Part shown: positions 22,155 through 29,760 of the stretch, piece after piece
How positions within the stretch are numbered: the stretch's first letter is position 1
Layout: the number at the start of each line of letters is the position of its first letter
Assembly: GCA_009829735.1 (NCBI GenBank)
Contig: CM020619.1
Location: 124,001 to 188,000, forward strand
Length of the DNA: 64,000 nt
From: Pyropia yezoensis
Taxonomy: Eukaryota; Rhodophyta; Bangiophyceae; Bangiales; Bangiaceae
Direction of reading: 5' to 3'
The notes under the pieces: model-generated
What the model was told of the DNA's origin: nothing
What the model saw: only the letters and a program-made list of their open reading frames with translations
The model's database searches: none
Program-made: the position numbers and the translations under genes

Positions 22155-23891
22155 ATGGCTGCCCCCGCGCCTTTTGATCGAGAGGCATGGGAGGTGTCCG
22201 ATGGATCGGCGGACGAGGTCCACGCAGCTGTTCTAGCTGCGCGGCTCTCTCTAACGCGACGCAGACACTACATCGCTCTGTCGGGTGCGGTTGCCCGACG
22301 CCGCCGGCGTCGCGGCGGCTCGGTGCCTGGGCGTCGTGCCAACCGGTTGCGTGGATTTGAGCGCGGCTACCGAAGCATCGAGGCTGACTACTTTGGGGAG
22401 GACGGGAACCCACCTGTGTACGGCGAGACTGATGTTGAGACTCGGTTCCGCGTGCCTCGCAATGTGTTTATGGCGGTCTACGACGACGTGAAGGACCTGC
22501 CGTATTGGAAGCGCACCATCAACGCCAGTGGGCGGCCACAGGCGCATGCCCTGCAGAAGGTGGTGGCCGCCTTTCGTGTGCTGGCGTACGGTGAGGCCGC
22601 TGATCGGCCTGACGAGTATGTCCGACTGTCCAAGTCCACAACGGCGGTGGCGACGCAAATGCTTGTCGACCACATCGTCGACAACTACGAGGAGTTTTTC
22701 CTGCGCCCCCCAAACATGGACGAGCTGGCCCATATTCTTGACCGCAACGCGCAACGTGGGATGCCTGGGTGCATAGGGAGCATCGACTGCTCGCATTGGG
22801 GTTGGCGCATGTGCCCCAAGGCTTTGGCGGGCCAGTACCAGGACTACAAGAAGCGGCGCTCCGTGGTAATGGAGACAGTCTGCGATGAGGACCTGTACAT
22901 CTGGCACTTTTTCGTGGGGCCACCGGGCAGCCAGAACGACCTGAATGTGTGGGGCCAATCACCGCTCTGCATGGACATTACGAACGGTCTATGGCCCCCT
23001 GACAATTTTGAGTACACACTGAATGGCCGCACGCGTCGCTTGCTGTACTATTTAGCCGACGGTGTGTATCCCAAGTTCCCCATTTTTGCCCGACCCTTTC
23101 CACGCGCCACCTCCAACACCCTGAAGAAGTGCACTTACAACCGGCTGCAAGAGGCGCTTCGCAAGGACGTTGAGCGTCTGTATGGCGTAATGACCGCGCG
23201 CTTTCACATCCTTCTCCACCCGGCCAAGTATCACTCTGTTGACCGTATCATCCGCACCGCCAAGGCTGTCGCTATTTTGCACAACATGATTGTCATCAAC
23301 CGCCGCGACGGGTACATCTCCCGCCTCCGCATGGGAGATTTATACGGCCAGGCCGGCGCAGCGGCCTCTGTCATGATGGCCGCTGCGCAGGCTGAAGCAG
23401 AGGCCGCAGAGGCCGGAGAGGCCGCGGGGAGTGACTCCTTGTCGGCCTTCTCGTGGTCCTCTTCGTCGTCTTCGTCGTCGTCTTCGTCCGGTACCGCTGG
23501 TAGTGGCAGCAGTGTCGGTGCGAGTGGTGGTGCGGGCGCTGTGGGTGACGGCACGGCGGCCGCAGCGGGCGTATCTGGACGCGCGGGAGGTATTGCCGCC
23601 GGTGGGGGTGGTGCATCGGCCGCGGGGGGTGCAGCCTGTCCACCTGATGGAACTGGAGGTGGTGCTGGTACTGCAGGGGCGGGGACCGGGGCCGGAGGCG
23701 GGAACGGCGCGCAGGGTAATGGCCGTGTCGCCCCGACTTGGCGGACTGACGATATCAGGCGCCAGTCTGCTCTGACCAGTCCGATTGAGCACGAGCGACT
23801 ACGCGCTGACCTGATGGCACACGTGTGGGAGAACAAGGCGGAGGCTCTGGCGCCGTTTCTGCACCGCCATCATGAGTTGGTGTACATGTAG
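22155..23891 (+). CDS. PIF/Harbinger DDE transposase (intact)
   Basis: 578 residues from ATG 22155 (MAAPAPFDREAWEV). The longer frame upstream has only non-ATG starts. The N-terminal helical region (about residues 80-170, FERGYRSIEADYFGEDGNPPVY...FRVPRNVFMAVY) is followed by the DDE nuclease of the plant-transposon-protein type: GCIGSIDCSHWGW (first Asp), METVCDEDLYIWHFF, PGSQNDLNV (second Asp), LADGVYPKFPIF, LRKDVERLYGV (Glu), then AVAILHNMIV. Residues ~400-530 are a Ser/Gly/Ala-rich linker, and a conserved-looking tail ends in HHELVYM. The enzyme excises and inserts the element in the nucleus with the accessory Myb-like protein. All catalytic residues are present and no break is seen. Confidence 0.92.
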   Translation: MAAPAPFDREAWEVSDGSADEVHAAVLAARLSLTRRRHYIALSGAVARRRRRRGGSVPGRRANRLRGFERGYRSIEADYFGEDGNPPVYGETDVETRFRVPRNVFMAVYDDVKDLPYWKRTINASGRPQAHALQKVVAAFRVLAYGEAADRPDEYVRLSKSTTAVATQMLVDHIVDNYEEFFLRPPNMDELAHILDRNAQRGMPGCIGSIDCSHWGWRMCPKALAGQYQDYKKRRSVVMETVCDEDLYIWHFFVGPPGSQNDLNVWGQSPLCMDITNGLWPPDNFEYTLNGRTRRLLYYLADGVYPKFPIFARPFPRATSNTLKKCTYNRLQEALRKDVERLYGVMTARFHILLHPAKYHSVDRIIRTAKAVAILHNMIVINRRDGYISRLRMGDLYGQAGAAASVMMAAAQAEAEAAEAGEAAGSDSLSAFSWSSSSSSSSSSSGTAGSGSSVGASGGAGAVGDGTAAAAGVSGRAGGIAAGGGGASAAGGAACPPDGTGGGAGTAGAGTGAGGGNGAQGNGRVAPTWRTDDIRRQSALTSPIEHERLRADLMAHVWENKAEALAPFLHRHHELVYM

Positions 23892-24004
23892 GTGGGTGGG
23901 CGGCTGCCTTAAAGGTTTTTTTTTCCCCTCGGGGTTTTTTTTTTCCTCACCTGTGAGCCGGTCTAGCGTGGAAAAATGGCCGTTGGCGTGGCAAAAACGC
24001 AAGG

Positions 24005-24400
24005 GGCGGGACGCCTTGTCGGTGGGGGGGTGGCAGCGACGCAGCGGCCGACTTGTCGGCCGCCTGTGCGCCTGGCTGCTGCCACCGGTGTGGCACGAAT
24101 GTGGGGGGGGGGGATGCCTTGGCGGTGGGAGGGTGACAGCGACACAGCGGCCGACTTGTCGGCCGCCTGTGCGCCTGCATGCTGCCACCGACGTGGCAAG
24201 GAAGTGGGGGGGGGACGCCTTTGCGGTTGGGGGTGGCAGCGACGCAGCAGCTGACTTGTCGGCCGCCTATGCGCCTGGCTGCTGCCACCGACGTGGCAAG
24301 GAAGTGGGGGGGGGGATGCCTTGGCGGGGGGGGGTGGCAGCGACTCAGCGGCCGACTTGTCGGCCGCCTGTGGGCCTGGCTGCTGGCGCGAGCGTGGCGG
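24005..24400. repeat. Four tandem ~104-bp repeats, each with a palindrome
   Basis: Four units of about 98-109 bases, marked by CAGCGAC at about 24031, 24139, 24238 and 24340. Three contain the perfect inverted repeat GCGGCCGACTTGTCGGCCGC (9-base arms, TT centre), followed by GCCTG-GC-CCTGGCTGCTGCCACC. The third unit has a substituted arm (GCAGCTGAC). They sit just past the transposase stop and a T-run pair, between the convergent genes of Harbinger 2. They could be protein-binding or 3'-end signals. Function is inference. Confidence 0.85.
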
Positions 24401-25149
24401 GGGAGTGGAGGAGGCGAGGACGCAGCTGAGCGAAGTTCAGGACAGCCAGAGCTTAGGAAAGACAAAACGGCAGGTGGAGCATTTACCACGCCAACCAAGC
24501 CCTCAAGGCACACCCCACGCGTGGTGACACACAGGCCCCACTTAATGGCGCCAACAAAAAGCAGACAGACGGCGCCAACATAAAGCAGACCAACGACAAG
24601 TGGCGTAGAATCAAGCACGCAAAGGAAAAAAACATTTGTCAGGCAACCGTGGGTACGTGCACACGAACAACAGACACAGCAGATGCAAGCCAAAACGAGC
24701 AGTGCCACAAAAAAAAACACAAGAACACATCACATGTACAAGTCATCGTCGTCGTCCTCATCCTCCAACTCCTTCACCGACCTAATGAGCGGGTCAAACT
24801 CGTCCTCATCACCGTCCACGTTGTCGTACTCCCCCACATCGTCGTCCTGCTCAGAATCTGCCACAGAGGGCTCGGGGGACGGTGTAGTGGAACGATAAAC
24901 GGGCATGCGCTTCGGCCCTTTGCCCTTCTGACTGACAAAGCCTCCGGCAGCGGCGGCAAACTGCAGCTGCTTGGTGATCTGCGCCCGTCGGCCGACGGAT
25001 AGAAGGGCGGCCGCAGAGCGGCCACCCGCGGAGCGGCCACCCGCAGGGGCCACCACGTCCCGCAGAGGTGGGGCGGGCGTCACCGGTGTCGCTGCCGCTG
25101 ACACCCCAGTCGCCCTGCGCGGACCGGTGCCGCGCTGCCCCGGAGTCCC
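24401..25149. other. Right half of Harbinger 2 convergent spacer
   Basis: About 750 bases beyond the palindromic repeats. 24430-24735 is A/C-rich and contains A-runs on the + strand (about 24625 and 24710). 24745-24900 would encode an Asp/Glu-rich stretch on the - strand (LEDEDDDDDLYM) in a frame offset from the accessory gene. That stretch may be a last exon of the accessory gene, ending in LYM* near 24733. This is tentative. Confidence 0.35.
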
Positions 25150-28100
25150 TCAGGACCCCTCCGTGGCCACATCCGCCAATGGAGGCCACTCCATCGGTAC
25201 AGGTGCCAGCAGCGGGGACGGCGGTGGCTGCAGCGGAGGCCACTCCATAGGCACAGATGCCCGAGGTGGGGACGGCGGTGGCTGCTGGCTCTCCCAGGAC
25301 GCCGGAGAGTTTGGCAAAGTGGGTGGAAGAGGTCCAGCGGGGGGGGCTGCAGGGGCGGCCGTCGCCCCGGCGGCCGCTGATGAGCGGCCGTCCGAGGGCC
25401 GTGAGCCCGCACCAGCCGCGACAGCGCCGGTGGCCGCGGCTTCGCCAGCAGCCGCGGCCCCCGGCTCGTCATCTGTCGCGGTCATGGCGGCGGCCGCCCC
25501 ACCCCCCGCCCCCCCCGCCACCGAGCCCCCCGCCCCCCCCACCGCCGCCCCGCCGTCCCCCGCGACTGTCGGAGCCGCGGCCGCTGAAGCGGCCGCCTTC
25601 CCTCCCGGCCCCCCACCAGCATCTGCGGCACCCTCGGCGCTGCTGGACGCCCCCGCAGGTGCCGGTGCGTTGGCGGCCATGTGCTGTGCGATGAGCGCAT
25701 CGGCGCGCCGGGCTAAAAACGCGCGGAAGCGCGGCACGTCCCGAATGCCGGGGGCCGACAATGCCGCAATCAGGTTCCTGTCCGCAGTGGCCCCCGCGAT
25801 GACCTTCAGCGCTGCAGTGTTGGCGCTACTGTCCTTCGCCATGGCAGCGTCGCGCGCGCGCGCGGCCATCTGCTCCAAAGTAGACTGGGTGCCCAGGGGG
25901 CGGTCAACGAAAGTGCCAGGGCGCCGACGCTTGCCACGGGCCAGAGGCGTCGAGTCGCCATCTGCGTCCTGGGACTCCGTTCCGTCGGCGGCGGTGGCCC
26001 CCTCAGCAGAAGCGGCTGCCGACCCACTGGCCGATCCCCCAACAGAGGAAGGGGCCGCCCCGGCCGCACCCGCGGCCGACCTCGCGGCCGCGGCGGCGGG
26101 GCGCTCGGAGCGCCGCGCCGCCATCGCGGCCGAAGCCGCGGCGCCGCTGTACTTGTCTGACTCGCGCAAAACACGCCACGCCGGTAGCCAGTGGATTGCC
26201 CTGGACTCCAACGACTTGAGGGCCGGGTTGGGGACGTACTTCCCGGCCCTCATTGCCTCGTAGATGTCGCGCCTCTCAAACTTGGCCATCATGGCCAGCT
26301 CCATGTCCTGCTCGGAGGGGTTCCCAGTCAGGTTCTTGCTCTCCACGTAGACGCGGGCGCACACCAGGCGCATGACCTTCTCCGACAGCTTCTGGTAGTA
26401 CCGCTGGACGCCCGTAGACTCGCGAATGACGCGCAGATGAGGGCCGCGCCCCAACCCCCCGTGAGCGGCCCTCATGCGGGCCATGCGCCGCTGGAAGTTG
26501 GCCGTCACTACCGCAAAGAACTCCTTCCCCTTCTGGTCCGTCCCCACCACAGCGTGCTCCGACTCCTCGAGCCACGCCTTGCTCAGCTGTACGCGCTCGA
26601 CGTCGGAGTAGGGGATCCCGTGGGTGTGGACGCGAGCTCCCAATCCAGGTCCGCCATCGCCCGCAGCCGTTCCGCCTCCGCGGCTTCCGCGGCCGCTCTC
26701 GTCGCGGCCACGACCGCGGCCTCGAGACCCCCCCGGACCAACGGCGGGGCCAGCACTGCCGGCCCCGCCCCCACCGCCGGCACCACCTCCCCCGACGGCG
26801 GCCCCGGCGGCGGCGACGCCGGCGGCGACACGGGCGGCGACACCGGCGGCGACACCAGCGGCGCCGGCTGCTGCGGCTCCTCGGCCACTCTGGGGGTGGG
26901 GGCCGCCAACGCCACGACGGGCGCCTCCTCCCGATCGTCGCCGTGCACGGGCCCCGGCCGCTGCGGCTGCGGCCTCTTCGTCCTCGTCCCCGTCGCCGTC
27001 GGTGACTGCATCGTCGTCCCAGGTAGAGCTGGGGCGGCCGCCTGTTGGTGGTGGCCGACCGCCTCTGGCGCGGGCGCGGCCACCGCGGGATGGCCGGTCG
27101 TAGTTGCCTGCGTGACGGCGGCGGCCGCGCCCGGTGGCGGCCCCACTGCCGGTGGACGTTGCCCCGCTGTCGGGGCTGCCGGCGCGAGGGTCCCCGCCAG
27201 CACCGCCGGCACTGCCGGCACCGCCGGCGTGCCCCCCTCCTCTCGACTGTCCTCCAAAGAAGGGGGAAGAGGACATGGCGGACCCGTAGCGGGTGTTGCT
27301 GCTGCTGCTGCTGCTGCCGGTGACCCCGGCAGCAATGGGCGATCTTGCGCTGGCCAACTGCTCGAGGATGGCCGCAGTGGTGGGCCGGTGCCGCTCGGCC
27401 CACCCAGGGGAGTCCCTCGCACGCCGCCTCGCGGGGAGCCCTCCACCGGGCCCGCAGCAGCTCCTCGAGCGCTTGCCTCGAGAAGCCTCTCTGACGGCGC
27501 CAATGGCAACAATCTCTGCTGGCCGCTCCCCAGCGCGGAAGACGACAGCTGGTTGCTGCCCAGGGCCGCCTCCCCCGCTATCTGGGCAGTCGGCGGCCCC
27601 TGCCCAACGCCAATCGACGGCGGCCCTTGGACCCGCGGAGTCGTCCGCCCCCCTAGCTGGGTGCTGGGCCACCCGCTCGGTGCAGCCTGGTTGCTGCCAG
27701 CCAGGGGCGGCCGGTGATCCCTTCGAGGGCTGCTCGGCCGCCCTTGCTGCTGCTGCTGCTGCTGGTTGTCCAGCCGGTTCGGCTCCGCCTGGCCGCCGCC
27801 AAAGAGCGGCGGCCCCTCCCAATAGCTGGGACTGGCCGGCCGCCCCTGCTGGTGGGTGTCCGGCCGGCTCGGCCCCGCCTGGCCGCCGCCAAAGAGCGGC
27901 GGCCCCTCCCAATAGCTGGGACTGGCCGGCCGCCCCTGCTGGTGGGTGTTCGGCCGGCTCGGCCCCGCCTGGCCGCCGCCAAAGAGCGGCGGCCCCTCCC
28001 AAAAGCGGACACTGGTCGGTCGTCCCGGCTGGTCGTCGGCCTCCCAGTTTTGCCTCGCGTGGCCGTCTCCAAACAACGGCGGCCGGGCGTCCCTGCGTGG

Positions 28101-29751
28101 GCTCGTCCGCCGCCCTTGCTGCTGCTGCTGCGGGTAGTGCTCCTACCGGCTGGGCCCCGCCTGGCCGTCCCCAAACAGCCGCGGCTGATCGTCCCTGCGT
28201 GGGCTCGTCGGCCGCCCTTGCTGCTGCTGCTGCGGGTAGTGCTCCCACCGGCTGGGCCCCGCCTGGCCGCCCCCAAACAGCCGCGGCCGATCGTCCCTGC
28301 GTGGGCTCGTCGGCCGCCCTTGCTGCTGCTCCTGCGGGTAGTGCTCCCACCGGCTGGGCCCCGCCTGGCCGTCCCCAAACAGCCGCGGCCGATCGTCCCT
28401 GCGTGGGCTCGTCGGCAGCCCTTGCTGCTGCTGCTGCGGGTAGTGCTCCCACCGGCTGGGCCCCGCCTGGCCGTCCCCAAATAGCCGCGGCCGATCGTCC
28501 CTGCGTGGGCTCGTCGGCCGCCCTTGCTGCTGCTGCTGCGGGTAGTGCTCCCACCGGCTGGGCCCCGCCTGGCCGTCCCCAGACAGCCGCGGCCGATCGT
28601 CCCTGCGTGGGCTCGTCGGCCGCCCTTGCTGCTGCTCCTGCGGGTAGTGCTCCCACCGGCTGGGCCCCGCCTGGCCGTCCCCAAATAGCCGCGGCCGATC
28701 GTCCCTGCGTGGGCTCGTCGGCCGCCCTTGCTGCTGCTGCTGCGGGTAGTGCTCCCACCGGCTGGGCCCCGCCTGGCCGTCCCCAAACTGCCGCGGCCGA
28801 TCGTCCATGCGTGCGCTCGTCGGCCGCCCTTGCTCCTGCTGCTGCTGCTGGTCTTGCCACCGGCTTGGCCGAGACTGGCCCCCTCCAAACAGCGGCGGCC
28901 CCTCCCAATAGCGGGGACTGCTCGGCCGCCCTGGCTGATGGTGCCACCGGGTCGGTCCCCCCTGGCCCTGGCCGCCGCCGCCAACCAGCGGCGGCCCCTC
29001 CCAGCGGGGAGCGGTCGGCCGCCCCAGATGGGCGTTGGTCCACCCGCCCGGCGCCGCCTGGCCGCCGCCGTCGTTCAACGGCTCTTCTGTCGGTTGGCGC
29101 TGGCGCCCGGTGTCCCACTCCGTCGGTACCGCCCGCCCCGCCGACGATCGGTCGGCCCAGGGGCCGCCCTGCGGCCCCGTCAGCAGAGGCGGCACGTCCT
29201 GCTTCGGGGGAGTGGCCGCCCAAGGACAGCGACACGTCCAATGGCACAGAACGTGGTCCAGTTCCGCCCGCTGCGCTCGCCGACACTGCCAGCACAGACG
29301 GCGGAAGGCCCTCCGCAGCTCCGTCTTCGTCAGGTGCCGCCCGCGGCCTGCCCAGCACAGGCTTCCGCGCTCCCCGAACGGTGGCTGAGCTGCCCACGGG
29401 CAGCCGCACCGCCAGTGACAGAGGGGATACTCCGGCCCCGTGATCTGCGCACGACGACAGCGCGCGCAGAGGGGCCGGAGCCCTCGACGGCGCTGGTCCT
29501 TGCTTATCTGCCGCGCCGGCGGACCCCCGTGGTTCCGCTCCCGCCCCCCCCCCCCTCCGCCACCCCTGTCCCCTCCCGCGCCGCGGGTGGCTGCGCCCAT
29601 GGTGCTCGAGGAGCGGAAAAGGCGGCACAGGAGAGTGCTGCTCGCGTGGGAAAGTGGGGGAAAGGGAATCGGGGCCGTCGTACGGCCCCCAATGTCCAGA
29701 GTGGTAGCGTTGTGACGGCTGAGCGCGACGAACGTTGTAGCCAGCGTTCAT
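25150..29751 (-). CDS. Myb/SANT-like accessory protein of Harbinger 2
   Basis: A continuous 1533-codon frame whose recognisable domain is a Myb/SANT-like (NAM-associated type) region encoded at about 26120-26620: IPYSDVERVQLSKAWLEESEHAVVGTDQKGKEFF, then QRRMARMRAAHG, QKLSEKVMRLVCARV, SKNLTGNPSEQDMELA and WLPAWRVLRESDK. The same order is seen in Harbinger 1. The C-terminal part is Ala/Gly-rich with a basic patch (GKRRRPGTFVDRP). The region upstream of ~26640 in this frame is repetitive and may not be translated in this phase: an overlapping frame (26583-29600) has better protein-like features. The real product is therefore probably a spliced protein with its N-terminus from that frame. Its role would be DNA binding at element ends and partnering the transposase. 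Confidence 0.6.
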   Translation of the reverse strand: MNAGYNVRRAQPSQRYHSGHWGPYDGPDSLSPTFPREQHSPVPPFPLLEHHGRSHPRRGRGQGWRRGGGAGAEPRGSAGAADKQGPAPSRAPAPLRALSSCADHGAGVSPLSLAVRLPVGSSATVRGARKPVLGRPRAAPDEDGAAEGLPPSVLAVSASAAGGTGPRSVPLDVSLSLGGHSPEAGRAASADGAAGRPLGRPIVGGAGGTDGVGHRAPAPTDRRAVERRRRPGGAGRVDQRPSGAADRSPLGGAAAGWRRRPGPGGTDPVAPSARAAEQSPLLGGAAAVWRGPVSAKPVARPAAAAGARAADERTHGRSAAAVWGRPGGAQPVGALPAAAAARAADEPTQGRSAAAIWGRPGGAQPVGALPAGAAARAADEPTQGRSAAAVWGRPGGAQPVGALPAAAAARAADEPTQGRSAAAIWGRPGGAQPVGALPAAAAARAADEPTQGRSAAAVWGRPGGAQPVGALPAGAAARAADEPTQGRSAAAVWGRPGGAQPVGALPAAAAARAADEPTQGRSAAAVWGRPGGAQPVGALPAAAAARAADEPTQGRPAAVVWRRPREAKLGGRRPAGTTDQCPLLGGAAALWRRPGGAEPAEHPPAGAAGQSQLLGGAAALWRRPGGAEPAGHPPAGAAGQSQLLGGAAALWRRPGGAEPAGQPAAAAAARAAEQPSKGSPAAPGWQQPGCTERVAQHPARGADDSAGPRAAVDWRWAGAADCPDSGGGGPGQQPAVVFRAGERPAEIVAIGAVREASRGKRSRSCCGPGGGLPARRRARDSPGWAERHRPTTAAILEQLASARSPIAAGVTGSSSSSSNTRYGSAMSSSPFFGGQSRGGGHAGGAGSAGGAGGDPRAGSPDSGATSTGSGAATGRGRRRHAGNYDRPSRGGRARARGGRPPPTGGRPSSTWDDDAVTDGDGDEDEEAAAAAAGARARRRSGGGARRGVGGPHPQSGRGAAAAGAAGVAAGVAARVAAGVAAAGAAVGGGGAGGGGGAGSAGPAVGPGGSRGRGRGRDESGRGSRGGGTAAGDGGPGLGARVHTHGIPYSDVERVQLSKAWLEESEHAVVGTDQKGKEFFAVVTANFQRRMARMRAAHGGLGRGPHLRVIRESTGVQRYYQKLSEKVMRLVCARVYVESKNLTGNPSEQDMELAMMAKFERRDIYEAMRAGKYVPNPALKSLESRAIHWLPAWRVLRESDKYSGAAASAAMAARRSERPAAAAARSAAGAAGAAPSSVGGSASGSAAASAEGATAADGTESQDADGDSTPLARGKRRRPGTFVDRPLGTQSTLEQMAARARDAAMAKDSSANTAALKVIAGATADRNLIAALSAPGIRDVPRFRAFLARRADALIAQHMAANAPAPAGASSSAEGAADAGGGPGGKAAASAAAAPTVAGDGGAAVGGAGGSVAGGAGGGAAAAMTATDDEPGAAAAGEAAATGAVAAGAGSRPSDGRSSAAAGATAAPAAPPAGPLPPTLPNSPASWESQQPPPSPPRASVPMEWPPLQPPPSPLLAPVPMEWPPLADVATEGS
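26583..29600 (-). CDS. Cys-motif and Gln/Pro repeat protein frame of Harbinger 2 accessory locus
   Basis: From ATG 29600 this frame encodes two copies of a Cys motif. Copy 1 (residues 45-67; nt 29400-29468) is LCARCRRAQ-8 residues-LCHWRCGCPWAA. Copy 2 (residues 103-125; nt 29226-29294) is LCWQCRRAQ-8 residues-LCHWTCRCPWAA. The two differ at many synonymous third positions while keeping the amino acids, which points to coding selection. About eight 34-residue repeats (RDDRPRLFGDGQAGPSRWEHYPQQQQ) follow, then three 30-residue repeats (YWEGPPLFGGGQAGPSRPDT). A single TAG at 28143-28145, where the repeats have Trp TGG, splits the frame. The frame ends at 26583, overlapping the start of the Myb/SANT-like region in another phase, so splicing is likely. 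CX2C...CX3CXC suggests zinc binding; function unknown. Confidence 0.6.
27780..28020. repeat. Tandem 90-bp coding repeats (three units)
   Basis: AAAGAGCGGCGGCCCCTCCC recurs at about 27801, 27891 and 27981, giving a 90-base period (30 codons). The first two units are almost identical and the third diverges at its right end. The block continues the same protein frame as the 102-bp repeats. Confidence 0.9.
28050..28860. repeat. Tandem 102-bp coding repeats (about eight units)
   Basis: Near-identical units of 102 bases (34 codons) carrying a GCTGCTGCT run, with the segment CCTGCGTGGGCTCGTC recurring at about 28092, 28194, 28296, 28398 and onward. Because the unit length is a multiple of three, several frames on both strands stay open across the block, creating long spurious ORFs. 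Confidence 0.9.
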
Positions 29752-29760
29752 GGCCTCATA

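Larger units (their letters stand above)
21840..29760. mobile_element. PIF/Harbinger DNA transposon 2, apparently autonomous (boundaries approximate)
   Basis: Convergent pair: an intact DDE transposase (+, 22155-23891) and a large Myb/SANT-like accessory locus (-, 25150-29751), separated by a 1.26-kb spacer with palindromic tandem repeats. The layout equals Harbinger 1, but the transposase has no stop or frameshift and all three catalytic acidic residues are present. Terminal inverted repeats and the 3-bp target duplication typical of the superfamily could not be fixed by eye because the flanks are homopolymer-rich, so the ends given are limits of recognisable content. Confidence 0.75.

Noticed and set aside
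24005-24400. CRISPR array
   Set aside because: Repeats of ~104 bp abut without unique spacers in a eukaryotic transposon; not a CRISPR.
27293-29443. 716-codon + strand ORF
   Set aside because: Shadow of the 90/102-bp coding repeats; no Cys-motif conservation in this phase.
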